A stretch of DNA of 64,000 bases from Musicola paradisiaca NCPPB 2511 (GCF_000400505.1 NZ_CM001857.1:927084-991083), one strand, 5' to 3'. Positions 1 to 13,364 are shown, counted from the first letter of the stretch. The notes: a model not told the origin generated them from the sequence alone. Numbers and translations are program-made.

Positions 1-45
1 ACACAAATAGGCGACGAGAATCATTCCAGGCGCGATAACACTCAT
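1..45 (-). CDS. plsY: PlsY, glycerol-3-phosphate acyltransferase (N-terminal fragment)
   Basis: The reverse complement opens with ATG and reads MSVIAPGMILVAYLC, 15 residues that match the start of enterobacterial PlsY almost exactly; the rest lies outside the window. PlsY is an inner-membrane enzyme that transfers an acyl group from acyl-phosphate to glycerol-3-phosphate, the first step of phospholipid synthesis. It is divergent from folB, as in E. coli. Identification rests on 15 residues plus this conserved neighbourhood. Confidence 0.85.
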   Translation of the reverse strand, partial: MSVIAPGMILVAYLC

Positions 46-154
46 AACCGGCTTCCGTTTAATAGGGGGGTCGTTTTCGTTTCGTTATCTGTGGATAATA
101 CGCACTTTCCGCTGGAAGTGGTATCCAGCCGAGGCAAAAACAGGGTATGGCGTG

Positions 155-508
155 ATGGATATCGTATTTATCGAAGAACTTAGCGTGATCACCACCATTG
201 GTGTTTATGACTGGGAACAGACTATTCAGCAAAAGCTGGTGTTCGATATCGAAATGGCGTGGGATAACCGCAAAGCGGCGGCCAGTGATGATGTCAGCGA
301 CTGCCTGAGTTATGCCGATGTCAGCGAGGCGGTGATCGCGCTGGTGAGCGGCGGGCGTTTTGCGTTGGTGGAGCGGGTGGCGGAAGAGGTTGCCGCCATG
401 CTGATGTCGCGTTTCGGGATTACCTGGCTGCGCATTCGGGTTGGGAAGCCGGGCGCAGTGGCGCAGGCGCGCACGGTCGGGGTGGTGATTGAACGTGGTA
501 ATCGGTGA
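155..508 (+). CDS. folB: FolB, dihydroneopterin aldolase
   Basis: A 117-residue protein. FolB cleaves 7,8-dihydroneopterin to 6-hydroxymethyl-7,8-dihydropterin and glycolaldehyde in cytosolic folate synthesis, and in enterobacteria it also epimerises the substrate. The N-terminus MDIVFIEELSVITTIGVYDW and the block CLSYADVSE are family-typical, and the C-terminus VGVVIERGN matches the E. coli end. A GTG at 152 would add one residue; the ATG at 155 gives the family N-terminus. Length is as expected. It stands alone between divergent plsY and uppP. Confidence 0.95.
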   Translation: MDIVFIEELSVITTIGVYDWEQTIQQKLVFDIEMAWDNRKAAASDDVSDCLSYADVSEAVIALVSGGRFALVERVAEEVAAMLMSRFGITWLRIRVGKPGAVAQARTVGVVIERGNR

Positions 509-574
509 CGGATTGTTACATAAACCCGCTTTTTTCTTAAGGTAAACAAAAGGTAATCCTATTATTTTAGGGCG

Positions 575-590
575 CTCCGTATTCACGGAG
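575..590 (+). other. Perfect 6-bp hairpin upstream of uppP
   Basis: CTCCGT and ACGGAG pair around a four-base ATTC loop. It sits between folB and the terminator-like structure at 601-630. It may be part of the same termination region or a leader element of uppP. Nothing else supports a function. Confidence 0.35.
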
Positions 591-600
591 TCGAACCGTT

Positions 601-630
601 GCGGCCTGCGATGATCAGCGCCGCTTTTTT
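601..630 (+). terminator. Probable intrinsic terminator between folB and uppP
   Basis: GCGGC pairs with GCCGC, with an inner CTG/CAG extension, followed directly by six T. The position after folB and 22 bp before the uppP start codon fits a folB terminator. Being that close to uppP, it could also act as an attenuator if uppP is transcribed from upstream. Confidence 0.6.
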
Positions 631-651
631 ATGTGCAGGGGAGTGGGTTTC

Positions 652-1470
652 ATGGCGGATGTACATACGTTGCTGGTGGCGTTCATTCTGGGGATTGTGG
701 AAGGGCTCACCGAGTTTTTACCGGTATCGTCGACCGGACACATGATCATTGTCGGTCATCTGTTGGGGTTTGAGGGCGATACGGCTAAAACATTTGAAGT
801 CATTATCCAATTGGGGTCGATTCTGGCGGTGGTGGTGGTGTTCTGGCGCCGGCTGTTCGGGCTGATTGGCATCCATTTCGGGCAAGTTCCGCATGAAGGG
901 CGGGGGAATGGGCATCTGACGCTGGGGCATATCCTGCTGGCGATGATCCCGGCCGTGGTGCTGGGGCTGGTGTTTCATGATGCCATCAAGACGCTGTTCA
1001 ACCCGACAACGGTCTCCTACGCGCTGGTCGCCGGAGGGATCCTGTTACTGCTCGCCGAGTGGGTACGCCCAACGCGCCCTCGCGCCGAAGGGCTGGACGA
1101 CATCACTTACGGACAGGCGTTTCTGATTGGTTGTTTCCAGTGTCTGGCGCTGTGGCCGGGCTTCTCGCGTTCCGGCGCGACCATTTCGGGGGGGATGTTG
1201 TTCGGCGTGAGCCGTTATGCCGCTTCCGAGTTCTCCTTTATTCTGGCGGTACCGATGATGCTGGGGGCCAGCGCGCTGGATCTGTACAAAAGCTGGCACT
1301 TCCTGTCGCTGGCGGATTTACCCGTATTTGCCGTGGGTTTCGTTACCGCATTCGTGGTGGCGATGATCGCCATCAAAACGTTCCTGCAGTTGATCAAACG
1401 TATTTCGTTTATTCCTTTCGCGATTTATCGCTTTATCGTCGCCGCCGCTGTCTGGCTGGTGTTCATGTAA
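652..1470 (+). CDS. uppP: UppP (BacA), undecaprenyl-diphosphate phosphatase
   Basis: A 272-residue polytopic inner-membrane protein. UppP dephosphorylates undecaprenyl pyrophosphate to recycle the lipid carrier for peptidoglycan and other envelope polymers; overproduction gives bacitracin resistance. The signature [11 protein letters not shown] near residue 22 and the second catalytic block GFSRSG are present, with hydrophobic segments throughout. The in-frame ATG at 631 would add seven residues; ATG 652 follows the purine-rich GGGGAG and gives the usual [11 protein letters not shown] start. Convergent with cca. Confidence 0.96.
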   Translation: MADVHTLLVAFILGIVEGLTEFLPVSSTGHMIIVGHLLGFEGDTAKTFEVIIQLGSILAVVVVFWRRLFGLIGIHFGQVPHEGRGNGHLTLGHILLAMIPAVVLGLVFHDAIKTLFNPTTVSYALVAGGILLLLAEWVRPTRPRAEGLDDITYGQAFLIGCFQCLALWPGFSRSGATISGGMLFGVSRYAASEFSFILAVPMMLGASALDLYKSWHFLSLADLPVFAVGFVTAFVVAMIAIKTFLQLIKRISFIPFAIYRFIVAAAVWLVFM

Positions 1471-1535
1471 TTTCCCGGCGCTGGGCGCATTCTGACATCG
1501 AACGTCGGCATGCGCCCGCTGTGTGTTGTTCCGGG

Positions 1536-2774
1536 TTACTCGGCCGGCGTCGACTGGCTGGCTTTCCAGTTCTCCAGCGCCTGATGACGTCTACGATGCA
1601 TCTCTTCACGGATCGCGCCGTGACGGAACCCGGCGGCCACCACCTCCGCACTGGTGACTTGACTGGCAATCCTGAACGCCTCGCGCAGATAGTCGCCCTG
1701 CGGGTAGGGATTCTGTTCGAAGCCGGCCCGGCCGCGTGCGTCCGACTCACTGCTGATGATCAACTGCTCCAGTCGTTGCGGTTTACGCCATACGTCGATG
1801 GCGTCGAACAGTTTCAGCAGCGTTTGCGGCCGCAGAATCTGCACGGTATGCACCAGATCGTGGTATTCCGTCACCAGACAAGCGAGATCGCGCGGCGCGT
1901 TGGGAACGCGCAAACGCTGACACAGTGCCTGCACCAACGGTACGCCTGCCGGCCCGTGACCGTGATGACGGGGCCATAAGGCTTGCGGGGTCAGGCCCTT
2001 GCCCACATCGTGGCACAGCACGGCGAAACGGATGTCGATATCCGGGCTGAGGCGCGCCGCCATAGACAGACTCATCATGACATGGATACCGGTGTCGATT
2101 TCCGGGTGCCATCTGGCCGGCGCCGGTACGCCGTAGAGCCGGTCGATTTCTGGGAACAACACCGCCAACGCGCCGCAATCGCGCAGTACCTGAAAGTAAA
2201 CCTGCGGAGCATCCGTGCCGAGCGCTTTTTCCGTTTCCTTCCATACGCGCTCCGGCGTCAGATAATCCAGATCGCCGGCGCGGGTCATCATCTGCATCAG
2301 CGTCAGGGTTTCTTCGGCGATATGAAACCCCAGATGGGCATAACGGGCGGCGAAGCGCGCGACCCGCAACACGCGCAGCGGATCTTCGCTAAACGCATCG
2401 GAGACATGGCGCAGGATGCGATCCTGCAAATCCTGCTGGCCGCCGTAAGGGTCGATCAACCGCCCGGCATCATCCTGCGCGATAGCGTTAATGGTCAGAT
2501 CCCGTCGCAGCAGATCCTCCTCCAGCGTAATATCGGGCGTCGCCTGACAGACAAAGCCGGTATACCCGTGGCCGGATTTGCGTTCGGTACGCGCCAGCGC
2601 GTATTCCTCTTTGGTTTCCGGATGCAGGAATACCGGGAAATCCCGCCCGACCTGTTGATAGCCTTGTTGCAGCATCGCTTCCGGGGTGGCGCCGACCACC
2701 ACCCAGTCGCGTTCTGTCACCGGACGCTCCAGCAGGTTGTCACGCACGGCGCCCCCCACGAGGTATATATTCAA
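1536..2774 (-). CDS. cca: Cca, multifunctional CCA-adding tRNA nucleotidyltransferase
   Basis: 412 residues, the same length as E. coli Cca. It adds or repairs the 3' CCA of tRNAs without a nucleic-acid template. The class II nucleotidyltransferase motif GGAVRD is at 7-12 and the acidic pair is ExD (E21, D23), where E. coli has Dx[11 protein letters not shown] and [17 protein letters not shown] follow. The C-terminal HD domain, which carries phosphatase and phosphodiesterase activities in E. coli, shows [10 protein letters not shown] and the [12 protein letters not shown] block. The gene runs toward uppP and away from ygiM. Confidence 0.97.
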   Translation of the reverse strand: MNIYLVGGAVRDNLLERPVTERDWVVVGATPEAMLQQGYQQVGRDFPVFLHPETKEEYALARTERKSGHGYTGFVCQATPDITLEEDLLRRDLTINAIAQDDAGRLIDPYGGQQDLQDRILRHVSDAFSEDPLRVLRVARFAARYAHLGFHIAEETLTLMQMMTRAGDLDYLTPERVWKETEKALGTDAPQVYFQVLRDCGALAVLFPEIDRLYGVPAPARWHPEIDTGIHVMMSLSMAARLSPDIDIRFAVLCHDVGKGLTPQALWPRHHGHGPAGVPLVQALCQRLRVPNAPRDLACLVTEYHDLVHTVQILRPQTLLKLFDAIDVWRKPQRLEQLIISSESDARGRAGFEQNPYPQGDYLREAFRIASQVTSAEVVAAGFRHGAIREEMHRRRHQALENWKASQSTPAE

Positions 2775-2884
2775 ACCCGTCTCCCGATATGGTGATGCCC
2801 GTCAACCGGCCGAATTCGGCCCCGTTCCGGGCAATGCAAACTGTTTCAATGCGTATTGTTGACTAACCCGTGTTGCATCTCAAT

Positions 2885-2920
2885 GGCGAGAAAAATGAAA
2901 CGCGAGGCGGCTCGCCTCTT
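2885..2920 (-). terminator. Probable intrinsic terminator of ygiM
   Basis: Read on the minus strand, GAGGCG pairs with CGCCTC around a three-base loop, followed by GCGTTTCATTTTTC, a broken T-rich tail. It lies about 90 bp past the ygiM stop and upstream of cca. The 231-bp gap 2775-3005 shows nothing else recognisable. Confidence 0.5.
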
Positions 2921-3005
2921 TGGGGAGATCGGAACGTGTTTGGGGGATCGAAACAGGGTTGAAAACGGCGCGGGCCCGTCAGACCTGTGCGCTGACGGGG
3001 GTTGG

Positions 3006-3623
3006 CTACCAGCGTTCGGCTTTTTTGCGGCGCGGCATCAGATACGGCAGCAGCAGCCCCAACAGTAGACCACCGCCGGCCACGCCGCCGCCGTACATAA
3101 ACCACTGCATGATCAGCATGCGTTGCTTGTCGTCCAATTGCAGGCTGGCGGCGTTGAGTTTTTTCTGTGCGACCTCTAACTGGGTTTTCAGATCCTGATT
3201 TTCCCGCTGCAGTTCGGTGATGGCGCTGTCGCTGGCGCCCACTTTCTGCTGCAGGCCGGCGGTGCGTTGATTCCAGTCGCCATTGATGCGGTTGAGCTGA
3301 TCCGTCAGGGTCTGTACCTGGTGCTCCAGTTCAGGAACCCGGGCTTTCAGACTGGGGGTTTCGCTGAGTTGGTCAAGCGCAATCCAGCTGGCGCGGCCTT
3401 TGTCATCGCGGATCTGGGCGTAGCCTGCGTCACGATTGATGCCGAGGACGGTGACGGTTTCCCCGGCGTTTAGCGCGCCGACGATACGGTATTGGTTGCC
3501 GGGGCCGCTACGGCTATAGGTGGTCAGATCGTCGGAAATATAGCGTTTTTCTTCGGCGCGTAGGCCAAAGGCGAGCAGCAACGTGGACAGGCTGATGGAG
3601 AGTAAGATTAATTTTTTCATCAT
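3006..3623 (-). CDS. ygiM: YgiM, SH3-domain membrane protein (TIGR04211 family)
   Basis: 205 residues. A cleavable signal peptide (about 1-23, ending in LRA) precedes a bacterial SH3 domain (about 27-90, with YSRSGPGNQYRIVGAL). Then comes a coiled-coil stretch (about 95-165) and one C-terminal membrane helix rich in glycine and leucine with a basic tail RRKKAERW. This is the architecture of E. coli YgiM (206 aa). The SH3 domain should be periplasmic. No biochemical function is established to my knowledge. Two adjacent ATG codons could start it; the first is given. It is divergent from ygiF. Confidence 0.9.
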   Translation of the reverse strand: MMKKLILLSISLSTLLLAFGLRAEEKRYISDDLTTYSRSGPGNQYRIVGALNAGETVTVLGINRDAGYAQIRDDKGRASWIALDQLSETPSLKARVPELEHQVQTLTDQLNRINGDWNQRTAGLQQKVGASDSAITELQRENQDLKTQLEVAQKKLNAASLQLDDKQRMLIMQWFMYGGGVAGGGLLLGLLLPYLMPRRKKAERW

Positions 3624-3807
3624 ATCAATAAGTTATTCCGTCTCTGAGTGAGTGGTTAGCGGGCTAAGTCTGACGAGACGGGCGCAAAACCTGAATGAGA
3701 ACTCTCCTATCTTGCCTGGTTCGGCGGGCTGCGTGCGGCAACAGTGGCAACCGAAAGTAAAATGTTATTTACTGGCGGCATTTCCGCAGCATCCGGTGCA
3801 ACAGACC

Positions 3808-5139
3808 ATGAGTGAAGAGATTGAATTAAAATTTATTGTCCATCCCGATTCCGTCGACGCCCTGCGCGAACAACTGAATCATTGGCAGAGCGAGTTCAGC
3901 CATTGCAACCGCCTGCAGGCCTGCCATCTGGCCAACATTTACTACGAAACCCCGGACGGCTATTTGCGCGCTAACGGCATTGGTCTACGGGTTCGCGGGG
4001 AAAACGGCCGCTACGAAATGACGGCGAAAACCGCCGGAAAAGTGGTGGGTGGGCTGCATCAGCACCCGGAATACAATGTGGCGTTGACCGGGCCGGAGCT
4101 GGCCGTCGCGCTGTTGCCGGCCGAGATCTGGCCGGAGGGATGTGACGTCGCGTGGTTGGCGTCGGCCCTTAACCCATTGTTCAGTACGGATTTTTCCCGG
4201 GAAGTATGGGCGGTGACTTACCGTCAGAGCGTGCTCGAGGTGGCATTCGACCGTGGTGAAGTCGTTGCGGGGGAACAGCGTGAACCGATTTGCGAGCTTG
4301 AGCTGGAGTTGAAAGTCGGTCGGCAGGAGGATTTGCTGTCCTTTGCCGACGAACTGGTGGACATCGGCGGTCTGCGTCAGGGCAGCCTGAGCAAGGCGGC
4401 GCGCGGGTATCACCTCGCGAAGGGCAACCCGCCGCGGGAACGGCGTCCGTTGGGGATTGTGCCGACGGAAGCGAAAATGACGCTCGATCAGGGGATCGCC
4501 GCCGGGTTGGAGTATGCGCTCGCTCACTGGCAATACCATGAGGAGCTGTGGGCGCGGGGCGACAGCGAAGCGCGTCTGTCGTTACGCGACGCCGCAGGCA
4601 TGATGCGCGAACTGTTGGTGTTGGTGGGCGGCGTGGTGCCGCGCAAGGTGACGACGCTGTTCCGCGCCGCGCTGAATAATCTGGAAGCGTTGGTGGAGTC
4701 ATCACCGGATGCGGAGCCGTTGTGTTACCAGAGTCACTATCTGAAAGACAAAATGGTGCTGGTGTCCTGGTTGCTGGAGGATGGCTGGCGTCAGCACATG
4801 GATAATCGTGAGCGCATGCGGCTGCAAAGCGCGTATAAACGTTTCGCCGATATCATGATGAGCCGCTGTCTGGCGGATCTGAAAACCAGTTTCGGTCGCC
4901 CGCTCGATGCTTTGCATTATGCGCAGCAACTGCCGCGTCTGCAGCGCGGTTTGTTCGCTTTCCTACTGCTGGGGGGCTTTTACCCGGAGGCGTCGGTTCG
5001 GCAGTATCTCAGGCTGTGGCACGAACTGAATCGGATGATCGCCGAGCTGCCGTCGGATAGCCCGGTGCCGGATCTGCTGGAAGCATGCCGCAGGGCCGCC
5101 ATTTCACAGCCACAATTCTGGCTGCACAGCGGTCAGTAA
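3808..5139 (+). CDS. ygiF: YgiF, CYTH/CHAD inorganic triphosphatase
   Basis: 443 residues. The N-terminal CYTH domain has the diagnostic ExExK motif at residues 4-8 (EIELK), and the strands carry the paired charged residues of the triphosphate tunnel, for example ELELELKVG near 160. The C-terminal half is a helical CHAD domain, a polyphosphate-binding module. E. coli YgiF hydrolyses inorganic tripolyphosphate. The reading frame is open from 3652, but ATG 3808 puts the ExExK motif at the extreme N-terminus as in the family. It is immediately upstream of glnE, as in E. coli. Confidence 0.93.
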   Translation: MSEEIELKFIVHPDSVDALREQLNHWQSEFSHCNRLQACHLANIYYETPDGYLRANGIGLRVRGENGRYEMTAKTAGKVVGGLHQHPEYNVALTGPELAVALLPAEIWPEGCDVAWLASALNPLFSTDFSREVWAVTYRQSVLEVAFDRGEVVAGEQREPICELELELKVGRQEDLLSFADELVDIGGLRQGSLSKAARGYHLAKGNPPRERRPLGIVPTEAKMTLDQGIAAGLEYALAHWQYHEELWARGDSEARLSLRDAAGMMRELLVLVGGVVPRKVTTLFRAALNNLEALVESSPDAEPLCYQSHYLKDKMVLVSWLLEDGWRQHMDNRERMRLQSAYKRFADIMMSRCLADLKTSFGRPLDALHYAQQLPRLQRGLFAFLLLGGFYPEASVRQYLRLWHELNRMIAELPSDSPVPDLLEACRRAAISQPQFWLHSGQ

Positions 5140-5265
5140 TCGGTGTTGGTCGACGCCGGGGGGGATCCCCCGGCAGTGCTTTACATGGCCCCGTTGCCGC
5201 CTATTCCACCGCAGATGCCGCCTTGCTCCACGGCGCCAACCGGACGTTATTACAAGGATATCGTT

Positions 5266-8115
5266 ATGCCCAGTCACTCCAGACCGCAGTTTCCTTTGTC
5301 TGCCCCCTTGATTGAACAGGCCCGCCGGGCAGTTTCCCGGCTAACCGACATGGCGGAAACGATGCCGCCGGACGCCAGCGCCGTGGCGGCGAACAGCGAC
5401 TTCGTCGTCGAAGCGTTGGGTCGCTATCCGGCCTGGGGGCACGCGTTGTTGCAGCAGGCGCCGCAGCCGGACGAGTGGCGGCAGTATGCTGACTGGTTGG
5501 CGGCGGAAACCGGCGATGTGGCTGATGAAAATGCGTTGATGCGGGCCTTACGTGTGTTCCGCCGACGGATGCTGGTGCGCATCGCCTGGGGGCAGTGGCT
5601 CGGCATCAGTACCACGGAACAGACGCTGACCCAATTGAGCGTGTTGGCGGAAACGCTGATCGTGTCGGCGCGTGACTGGCTGTATGACCTCTGTTGCCGG
5701 GAATGGGGGACGCCGTGCAATGCCGAAGGCGCGCCGCAGCCGCTGTTGATTCTGGGGATGGGCAAACTGGGCGGCGGCGAACTGAACTTTTCTTCCGATA
5801 TCGATCTGATTTTTGCTTACCCGGAAAACGGACAAACCCGCGGCGGACGGCGTGAACTGGACAACGCGCAGTTTTTTACCCGCCTGGGACAGCGCCTGAT
5901 CAAAGCGCTCGATCAACAGACCGCGGATGGTTTTGTCTACCGGGTAGACATGCGTCTGCGGCCGTTCGGCGACAGCGGCCCGCTGGTAATGAGCTTCGCC
6001 GCGCTGGAAGACTACTATCAGGAACAGGGGCGCGATTGGGAGCGTTACGCCATGGTGAAGGCGCGCCTGATGGGCGGTGGCGACGACGCCTATAGCCAGG
6101 AACTGACCAATATGCTCAGGCCCTTTGTGTTCCGTCGGTATATCGATTTCAGCGTGATTCAGTCGCTGCGCAATATGAAGAGCATGATTGCCCGCGAAGT
6201 CCGTCGCCGTGATTTACGCAACAACATCAAGCTGGGGGCGGGCGGTATCCGCGAGGTCGAGTTTATTACCCAGGTGTTCCAGTTGATCCGCGGCGGACGC
6301 GAGCCGGGGCTACAACGGCGTTCGCTGTTGCCGACGCTGGTGCAGGTGGAGGCGTTGGGGTTGTTGACGTCTGAACAGGTCGGTTGTTTGCGCGACGCTT
6401 ACCTGTTTCTGCGGCGGCTGGAAAACCTGTTGCAGTCGATCGCCGACGAGCAGACCCAGACCCTGCCGGAGGATGCGCTGAACCAGGCGCGATTGGCTTG
6501 GGGAATGGCGTGTGCGGATTGGACACAGCTAAGTGAACGCTTACATCAGAAGATGTCGGCGGTACGCCGGGTGTTCGACGAATTGATTGGCGATGATGCG
6601 CCGGACGGCAGTGAAACCCCGGAGCACGGCCATTACAACAGCCTGTGGCAGGATCTGTTGGACGGCGATGAACTGGCGGCCCTCACGCCGGAGTTAACGG
6701 TAGCGGTGAGAGAGAACCTGTTGTCCCGGATACAGGATTTCCGTAACGAACTGGCGCGCCGTACTATCGGCCCCCGCGGCCGGGATGTGCTCGATCATTT
6801 AATGCCCGCGCTGTTGGCCGAAGCCTGCCTCCATGCGCAGGCGGATGTGATCATTACCCGCATTACGCCACTGCTGCTGGGGATTGTGACCCGAACCACT
6901 TATCTGGAACTGTTGCTGGAGTCCCGCGCGGCGCTGAAGCATCTGATCCGGCTGTGCGCCGCTTCGCCGATGATCGCCAGCCAACTGGCGCGTTACCCGC
7001 TGTTGCTCGATGAATTGCTGGATCCCGCCACGTTGTATCAACCCACGGCGCCAAACGCCTATGCCGACGAACTGCGTCAGTATCTGATGCGCGTGCCGGA
7101 AGAGGACGAAGAGCAACAGCTGGAGGCGTTGCGCCAGTTCAAACAGGCTCAGCATTTGCGTATTGCCGCCGCGGATATCGCGGGTGCGTTGCCGGTGATG
7201 AAAGTGAGCGATCACTTAACCTATCTGGCGGAGGCGATCATCGCCGCCGTGGTGCAACAGGCGTGGAGCCAGATGGTGGCGCGTTATGGGCAGCCGTCTC
7301 ACCTGACCGAGGCGGTGGGGCGCGGTTTCGCTGTGGTGGGGTACGGCAAATTGGGCGGGTGGGAACTGGGTTACAGTTCCGATCTGGATCTGGTGTTCCT
7401 GATCGATTGCCCGACCGATGCGGTGACGAACGGCGAGCGCAGTATCGACGGCCGCCAGTTCTACCTGCGGCTGGCGCAACGGGTGATGCATCTGTTCAGC
7501 ACCCGGACGTCGTCCGGCATTCTGTACGAGGTGGATGCGCGGCTGCGGCCATCCGGCGCAGCGGGCATGCTGGTGAGTTCGGTGGAAGCGTTCGAGGATT
7601 ATCAGCAGCACGAAGCCTGGACCTGGGAACATCAGGCGCTGGTGCGCGCCAGAGTGGTATACGGCGAACCTGCCATCCAGCAGCAATTCGATCGCATTCG
7701 CCAGCAGATCCTGTGCCGTGAGCGCGATGCCGGGATGCTACGTACCGAAGTGCGGGAGATGCGGGAAAAAATGCGTCAGCACCACGGCAGCAAAGATGCC
7801 GCCCGCTTCGATATCAAAGCCGATGCCGGCGGGATTACCGATATCGAATTTATCGCGCAGTATCTGATGTTGCGTTACGCCGCGCAGGAACCGAGGCTGA
7901 CGCGCTGGTCAGATAATGTGCGTATTCTGGAACTGATGGCGCAGCATGACGTGATGGCCGACGAAGAAGCCGATGCCTTGCGTTTGGCTTATATCACTAT
8001 GCGCGATGAAATCCACCATCTGGCATTGCAGGAGTTGCCCGGCAGGGTGAGCGCTGAACAGTTCCGCGCTGAACGCCATCAGGTACAACAGAGTTGGGCG
8101 CGCTGGCTGGATTGA
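5266..8115 (+). CDS. glnE: GlnE, bifunctional glutamine synthetase adenylyltransferase/adenylyl-removing enzyme
   Basis: 949 residues (E. coli 946). It adenylylates or deadenylylates glutamine synthetase in response to glutamine and PII, setting nitrogen assimilation. Two nucleotidyltransferase domains are visible. The N-terminal deadenylylating domain has [18 protein letters not shown] near 165-185, and the C-terminal adenylylating domain has [18 protein letters not shown] near 695-715. The frame is open from 5143, but ATG 5266 follows AAGGATATC and gives the expected length. It may be cotranscribed with ygiF. Confidence 0.97.
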   Translation: MPSHSRPQFPLSAPLIEQARRAVSRLTDMAETMPPDASAVAANSDFVVEALGRYPAWGHALLQQAPQPDEWRQYADWLAAETGDVADENALMRALRVFRRRMLVRIAWGQWLGISTTEQTLTQLSVLAETLIVSARDWLYDLCCREWGTPCNAEGAPQPLLILGMGKLGGGELNFSSDIDLIFAYPENGQTRGGRRELDNAQFFTRLGQRLIKALDQQTADGFVYRVDMRLRPFGDSGPLVMSFAALEDYYQEQGRDWERYAMVKARLMGGGDDAYSQELTNMLRPFVFRRYIDFSVIQSLRNMKSMIAREVRRRDLRNNIKLGAGGIREVEFITQVFQLIRGGREPGLQRRSLLPTLVQVEALGLLTSEQVGCLRDAYLFLRRLENLLQSIADEQTQTLPEDALNQARLAWGMACADWTQLSERLHQKMSAVRRVFDELIGDDAPDGSETPEHGHYNSLWQDLLDGDELAALTPELTVAVRENLLSRIQDFRNELARRTIGPRGRDVLDHLMPALLAEACLHAQADVIITRITPLLLGIVTRTTYLELLLESRAALKHLIRLCAASPMIASQLARYPLLLDELLDPATLYQPTAPNAYADELRQYLMRVPEEDEEQQLEALRQFKQAQHLRIAAADIAGALPVMKVSDHLTYLAEAIIAAVVQQAWSQMVARYGQPSHLTEAVGRGFAVVGYGKLGGWELGYSSDLDLVFLIDCPTDAVTNGERSIDGRQFYLRLAQRVMHLFSTRTSSGILYEVDARLRPSGAAGMLVSSVEAFEDYQQHEAWTWEHQALVRARVVYGEPAIQQQFDRIRQQILCRERDAGMLRTEVREMREKMRQHHGSKDAARFDIKADAGGITDIEFIAQYLMLRYAAQEPRLTRWSDNVRILELMAQHDVMADEEADALRLAYITMRDEIHHLALQELPGRVSAEQFRAERHQVQQSWARWLD

Positions 8116-8330
8116 CCCCGTCACCGGCGATGCGCCGCTCGTTGGCAGGCGTACAACGCCGGGGTGGTTTTTCGGACAAAGGGGAACGGCCTCTCGCTCT
8201 GGTTTCAGCGTCTGACGCCGGCCGGTTATTTCCTGTTGGTGCGCGGATTTTCGTGCGGAAAACGGTGTCGTTGTGTGAGCTGTGGTAGTATAGCGCGCGT
8301 TAAAAATGAACCTGTTTTTGGAGCCAGGGA

Positions 8331-11824
<3,494 letters not shown>

Positions 11825-11828
11825 GCTG

Positions 11829-12041
11829 ATGGAAAAGGACGATTTACTGGCCATTGCCAATACACCGATGCCGTTTGGCAAATATCAGGGGCGGGCGTTG
11901 ATCGACCTGCCGGAAGCGTATTTGCTGTGGTTTGCCCGTAAAGGCGAATTTCCGGCTGGGCGCTTGGGTGAGCTGATGCAAATCACGCTGGCGATCAAGA
12001 TGGAAGGCTTGCAAGGGCTGGTTAAGCCGCTGAAGCGTTAG
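11829..12041 (+). CDS. ypeB: YpeB, DUF3820 family protein
   Basis: A 70-residue cytosolic protein with the family core TPMPFGKYQGRALIDLPEAY, then LLWFARKGEFP and a C-terminal LVKPLKR. It starts four bases after the ligA stop. In E. coli the orthologue is also directly downstream of ligA, so the pair has kept together while its surroundings changed. Function unknown; DUF3820 domains also occur joined to nucleases in other proteins, but nothing here shows an activity. Confidence 0.88.
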   Translation: MEKDDLLAIANTPMPFGKYQGRALIDLPEAYLLWFARKGEFPAGRLGELMQITLAIKMEGLQGLVKPLKR

Positions 12042-12190
12042 GCGCACCTGCTGCGGTTATTCGCGGTTACTGGCCCGCAAAAGCCGCCATCAGGGCCGTT
12101 TCGGGCTATTGCATCCGGCCTTGGCGAATCGCAGGTCGTTATATTTCCTCGCTGCGTTGGGGTATTCCACTTCCTGTTTCGGTAAAAAAA

Positions 12191-12218
12191 ATCGCGCTCC
12201 ACGGAGCGCGATTTTTTT
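12191..12218. terminator. Bidirectional intrinsic terminator
   Basis: ATCGCGCTCC and GGAGCGCGAT form a nearly perfect stem flanked by an A-run on the left and a T-run on the right, so it can end transcription from both sides. It separates hldE-ligA-ypeB (plus) from the convergent FlxA-like gene (minus). Confidence 0.9.
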
Positions 12219-12233
12219 GCACCACAGAGATGG

Positions 12234-12620
12234 TCAGATATAAACATTGACCAGATTATTTTCCGTCGGGCGATTCACACCGTCGGCAATAATCGAACTG
12301 ATACTGATGCTGCCGCCAGAGGCGGACTGACCTGTGCTACTGTCGTTCGCCGCAGCGGCCAATTCCGAACTGCTGCCGACATTTTGCTGAGACTGCTGCG
12401 ATTGCAGTTGCGATAGCTGCGCTTCCAGCGATTGAATTTCAGATTCCACCACCTGCGCCTGCGTTTGAGATGTATCGTCCGTCGAGGACGTCAATCCGGC
12501 AAGCTGGCTGGTGAGTTGCTGTATCTTTTGCTGTAGTCGCGCAATCAGCTGACTGTTGCTCTGGTCATCAGATATTCCGTTATAAGACGTTATCGAAGAT
12601 ACGGCGCTGATACCTGACAT
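12234..12620 (-). CDS. FlxA-like coiled-coil protein (copy 1)
   Basis: 128 residues without signal peptide or membrane helix. A serine-rich N-terminus beginning MSGISAVSSITS precedes a glutamine/leucine-rich coiled coil (about 25-85, heptads such as LIARLQQKIQQLTSQLAGL). A Ser/Gly-rich linker follows, and the end is NLVNVYI. This is the layout of the FlxA-like family, whose E. coli founder is expressed with late flagellar genes. ATG 12620 is preceded by GGGAGGAA; an upstream in-frame ATG at 12635 lacks this. It has a paralogue 220 bp away. Function unknown; membership is judged from composition and end motifs. Confidence 0.7.
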   Translation of the reverse strand: MSGISAVSSITSYNGISDDQSNSQLIARLQQKIQQLTSQLAGLTSSTDDTSQTQAQVVESEIQSLEAQLSQLQSQQSQQNVGSSSELAAAANDSSTGQSASGGSISISSIIADGVNRPTENNLVNVYI

Positions 12621-12790
12621 ATGGATTCCTCCCACTGGCCTTACTCTTGTATTGATTATAGAACATACAATTTCGCGAGAAGGTTAAGACTTATCTGTAT
12701 CCTGTCGTGCGTTTGTCAGGGTAGGTGGATAAGTGTAAAGGGATATTGCTTTCCAGCAGTTATTATTACGTTCGGATGAGTATGAAGAGC

Positions 12791-12825
12791 AACAAAGAAG
12801 AAAAAGGCATAACCAGGTTATGCCT
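12791..12825 (-). terminator. Intrinsic terminator of FlxA-like copy 2
   Basis: On the minus strand AGGCATAAC pairs with GTTATGCCT around a three-base loop, followed by TTTTTCTTCTTTG. It lies 16 bp past the stop of the second FlxA-like gene, so the two paralogues are probably separate transcripts. Confidence 0.85.
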
Positions 12826-12840
12826 CGGTGATGAGCGTCT

Positions 12841-13224
12841 TTAGATATAAATATCGATCTGGTTTTCGCCGCTGGCCAGGTTTACGCCTTCAGTTTTATT
12901 GGCGGAGTCTGAATCGGAAGAGGTGGAAAGGCTATCTTCCTCAGAATCCATCGTTTGCTGCTGTTGGGCTTGCTGGGCCTGTTGGGTTTGCTGACTCTCA
13001 AGTTGCTGGATCTGTGCTTCGATCATGTCGATCTGCTGCTGGATGGCTTCTTGCTGAGTTTGAGCAACACCAGTCGTGTCAGTGGAGCTGGAACTGCTGA
13101 CTTCTTTAAGTTGCTGAGTCAGTTGCTGCAGCTTCTGGTTTAGCTGGTTAATCTTCTGCGTGTAGTTGGTCGAGCTGGTACTTGATGAACTACTGCTCGA
13201 AGAAACCGCGCTGATACTGGCCAT
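12841..13224 (-). CDS. FlxA-like coiled-coil protein (copy 2)
   Basis: 127 residues. It shares with copy 1 the N-terminal ISAVSS followed by a serine run, a long Gln/Leu coiled coil (about 22-85), a polar low-complexity segment and the terminal pattern GVN-x(n)-N-x-(I/V)-x-(I/V)YI. The middle has a Gln-rich stretch (QTQQAQQAQQQQ). ATG 13224 is preceded by AGGGAGGAAAC. A sigma-28-like promoter about 45 bp upstream fits a late flagellar or chemotaxis regulon gene. The role is unknown; it could be a chaperone-like or exported coiled-coil protein. Confidence 0.7.
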   Translation of the reverse strand: MASISAVSSSSSSSSTSSTNYTQKINQLNQKLQQLTQQLKEVSSSSSTDTTGVAQTQQEAIQQQIDMIEAQIQQLESQQTQQAQQAQQQQTMDSEEDSLSTSSDSDSANKTEGVNLASGENQIDIYI

Positions 13225-13267
13225 GTTTCCTCCCTTGATATAATGATTGCACCAGGGTGCTTAGTCA

Positions 13268-13294
13268 TTTTCGGCAAGTAATATTGTTTAATTA
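13268..13294 (-). promoter_or_regulatory. Candidate sigma-28 (FliA) promoter for FlxA-like copy 2
   Basis: On the minus strand the sequence reads TAAT, 15 bases, then GCCGAAAA. The enterobacterial FliA pattern is TAAA-N15-GCCGATAA, so there is one mismatch in each element and the spacing is exact. It lies 44 bp upstream of the start codon. I saw no equally good match upstream of copy 1 or of the Aer gene. Confidence 0.5.
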
Positions 13295-13364
13295 AGACTC
13301 TTTGTTTATAAGCTGGCGATGTTTATATTTGTTGCCGCTTGGTTTTTTACCATAACCTGATTCT

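Noticed and set aside
1059..1979. 306-codon plus-strand frame overlapping uppP and cca
   Set aside because: It is the out-of-frame shadow of uppP and the opposite strand of cca, with Arg/His-rich low-complexity translation. Many similar long frames opposite glnE, ligA, relA and gudD were dropped for the same reason; GC-rich genes leave the opposite strand open.
1536..2774. Loss of catalytic D21 in Cca (Glu instead)
   Set aside because: Glu in the first position of this acidic pair is, as far as I recall, common in enterobacterial Cca outside E. coli, and all other motifs are intact.
12650..12740. Sigma-28 promoter upstream of FlxA-like copy 1
   Set aside because: The best minus-strand match (ACAGATAA) has two mismatches in the -10 and no TAAA at the right distance.
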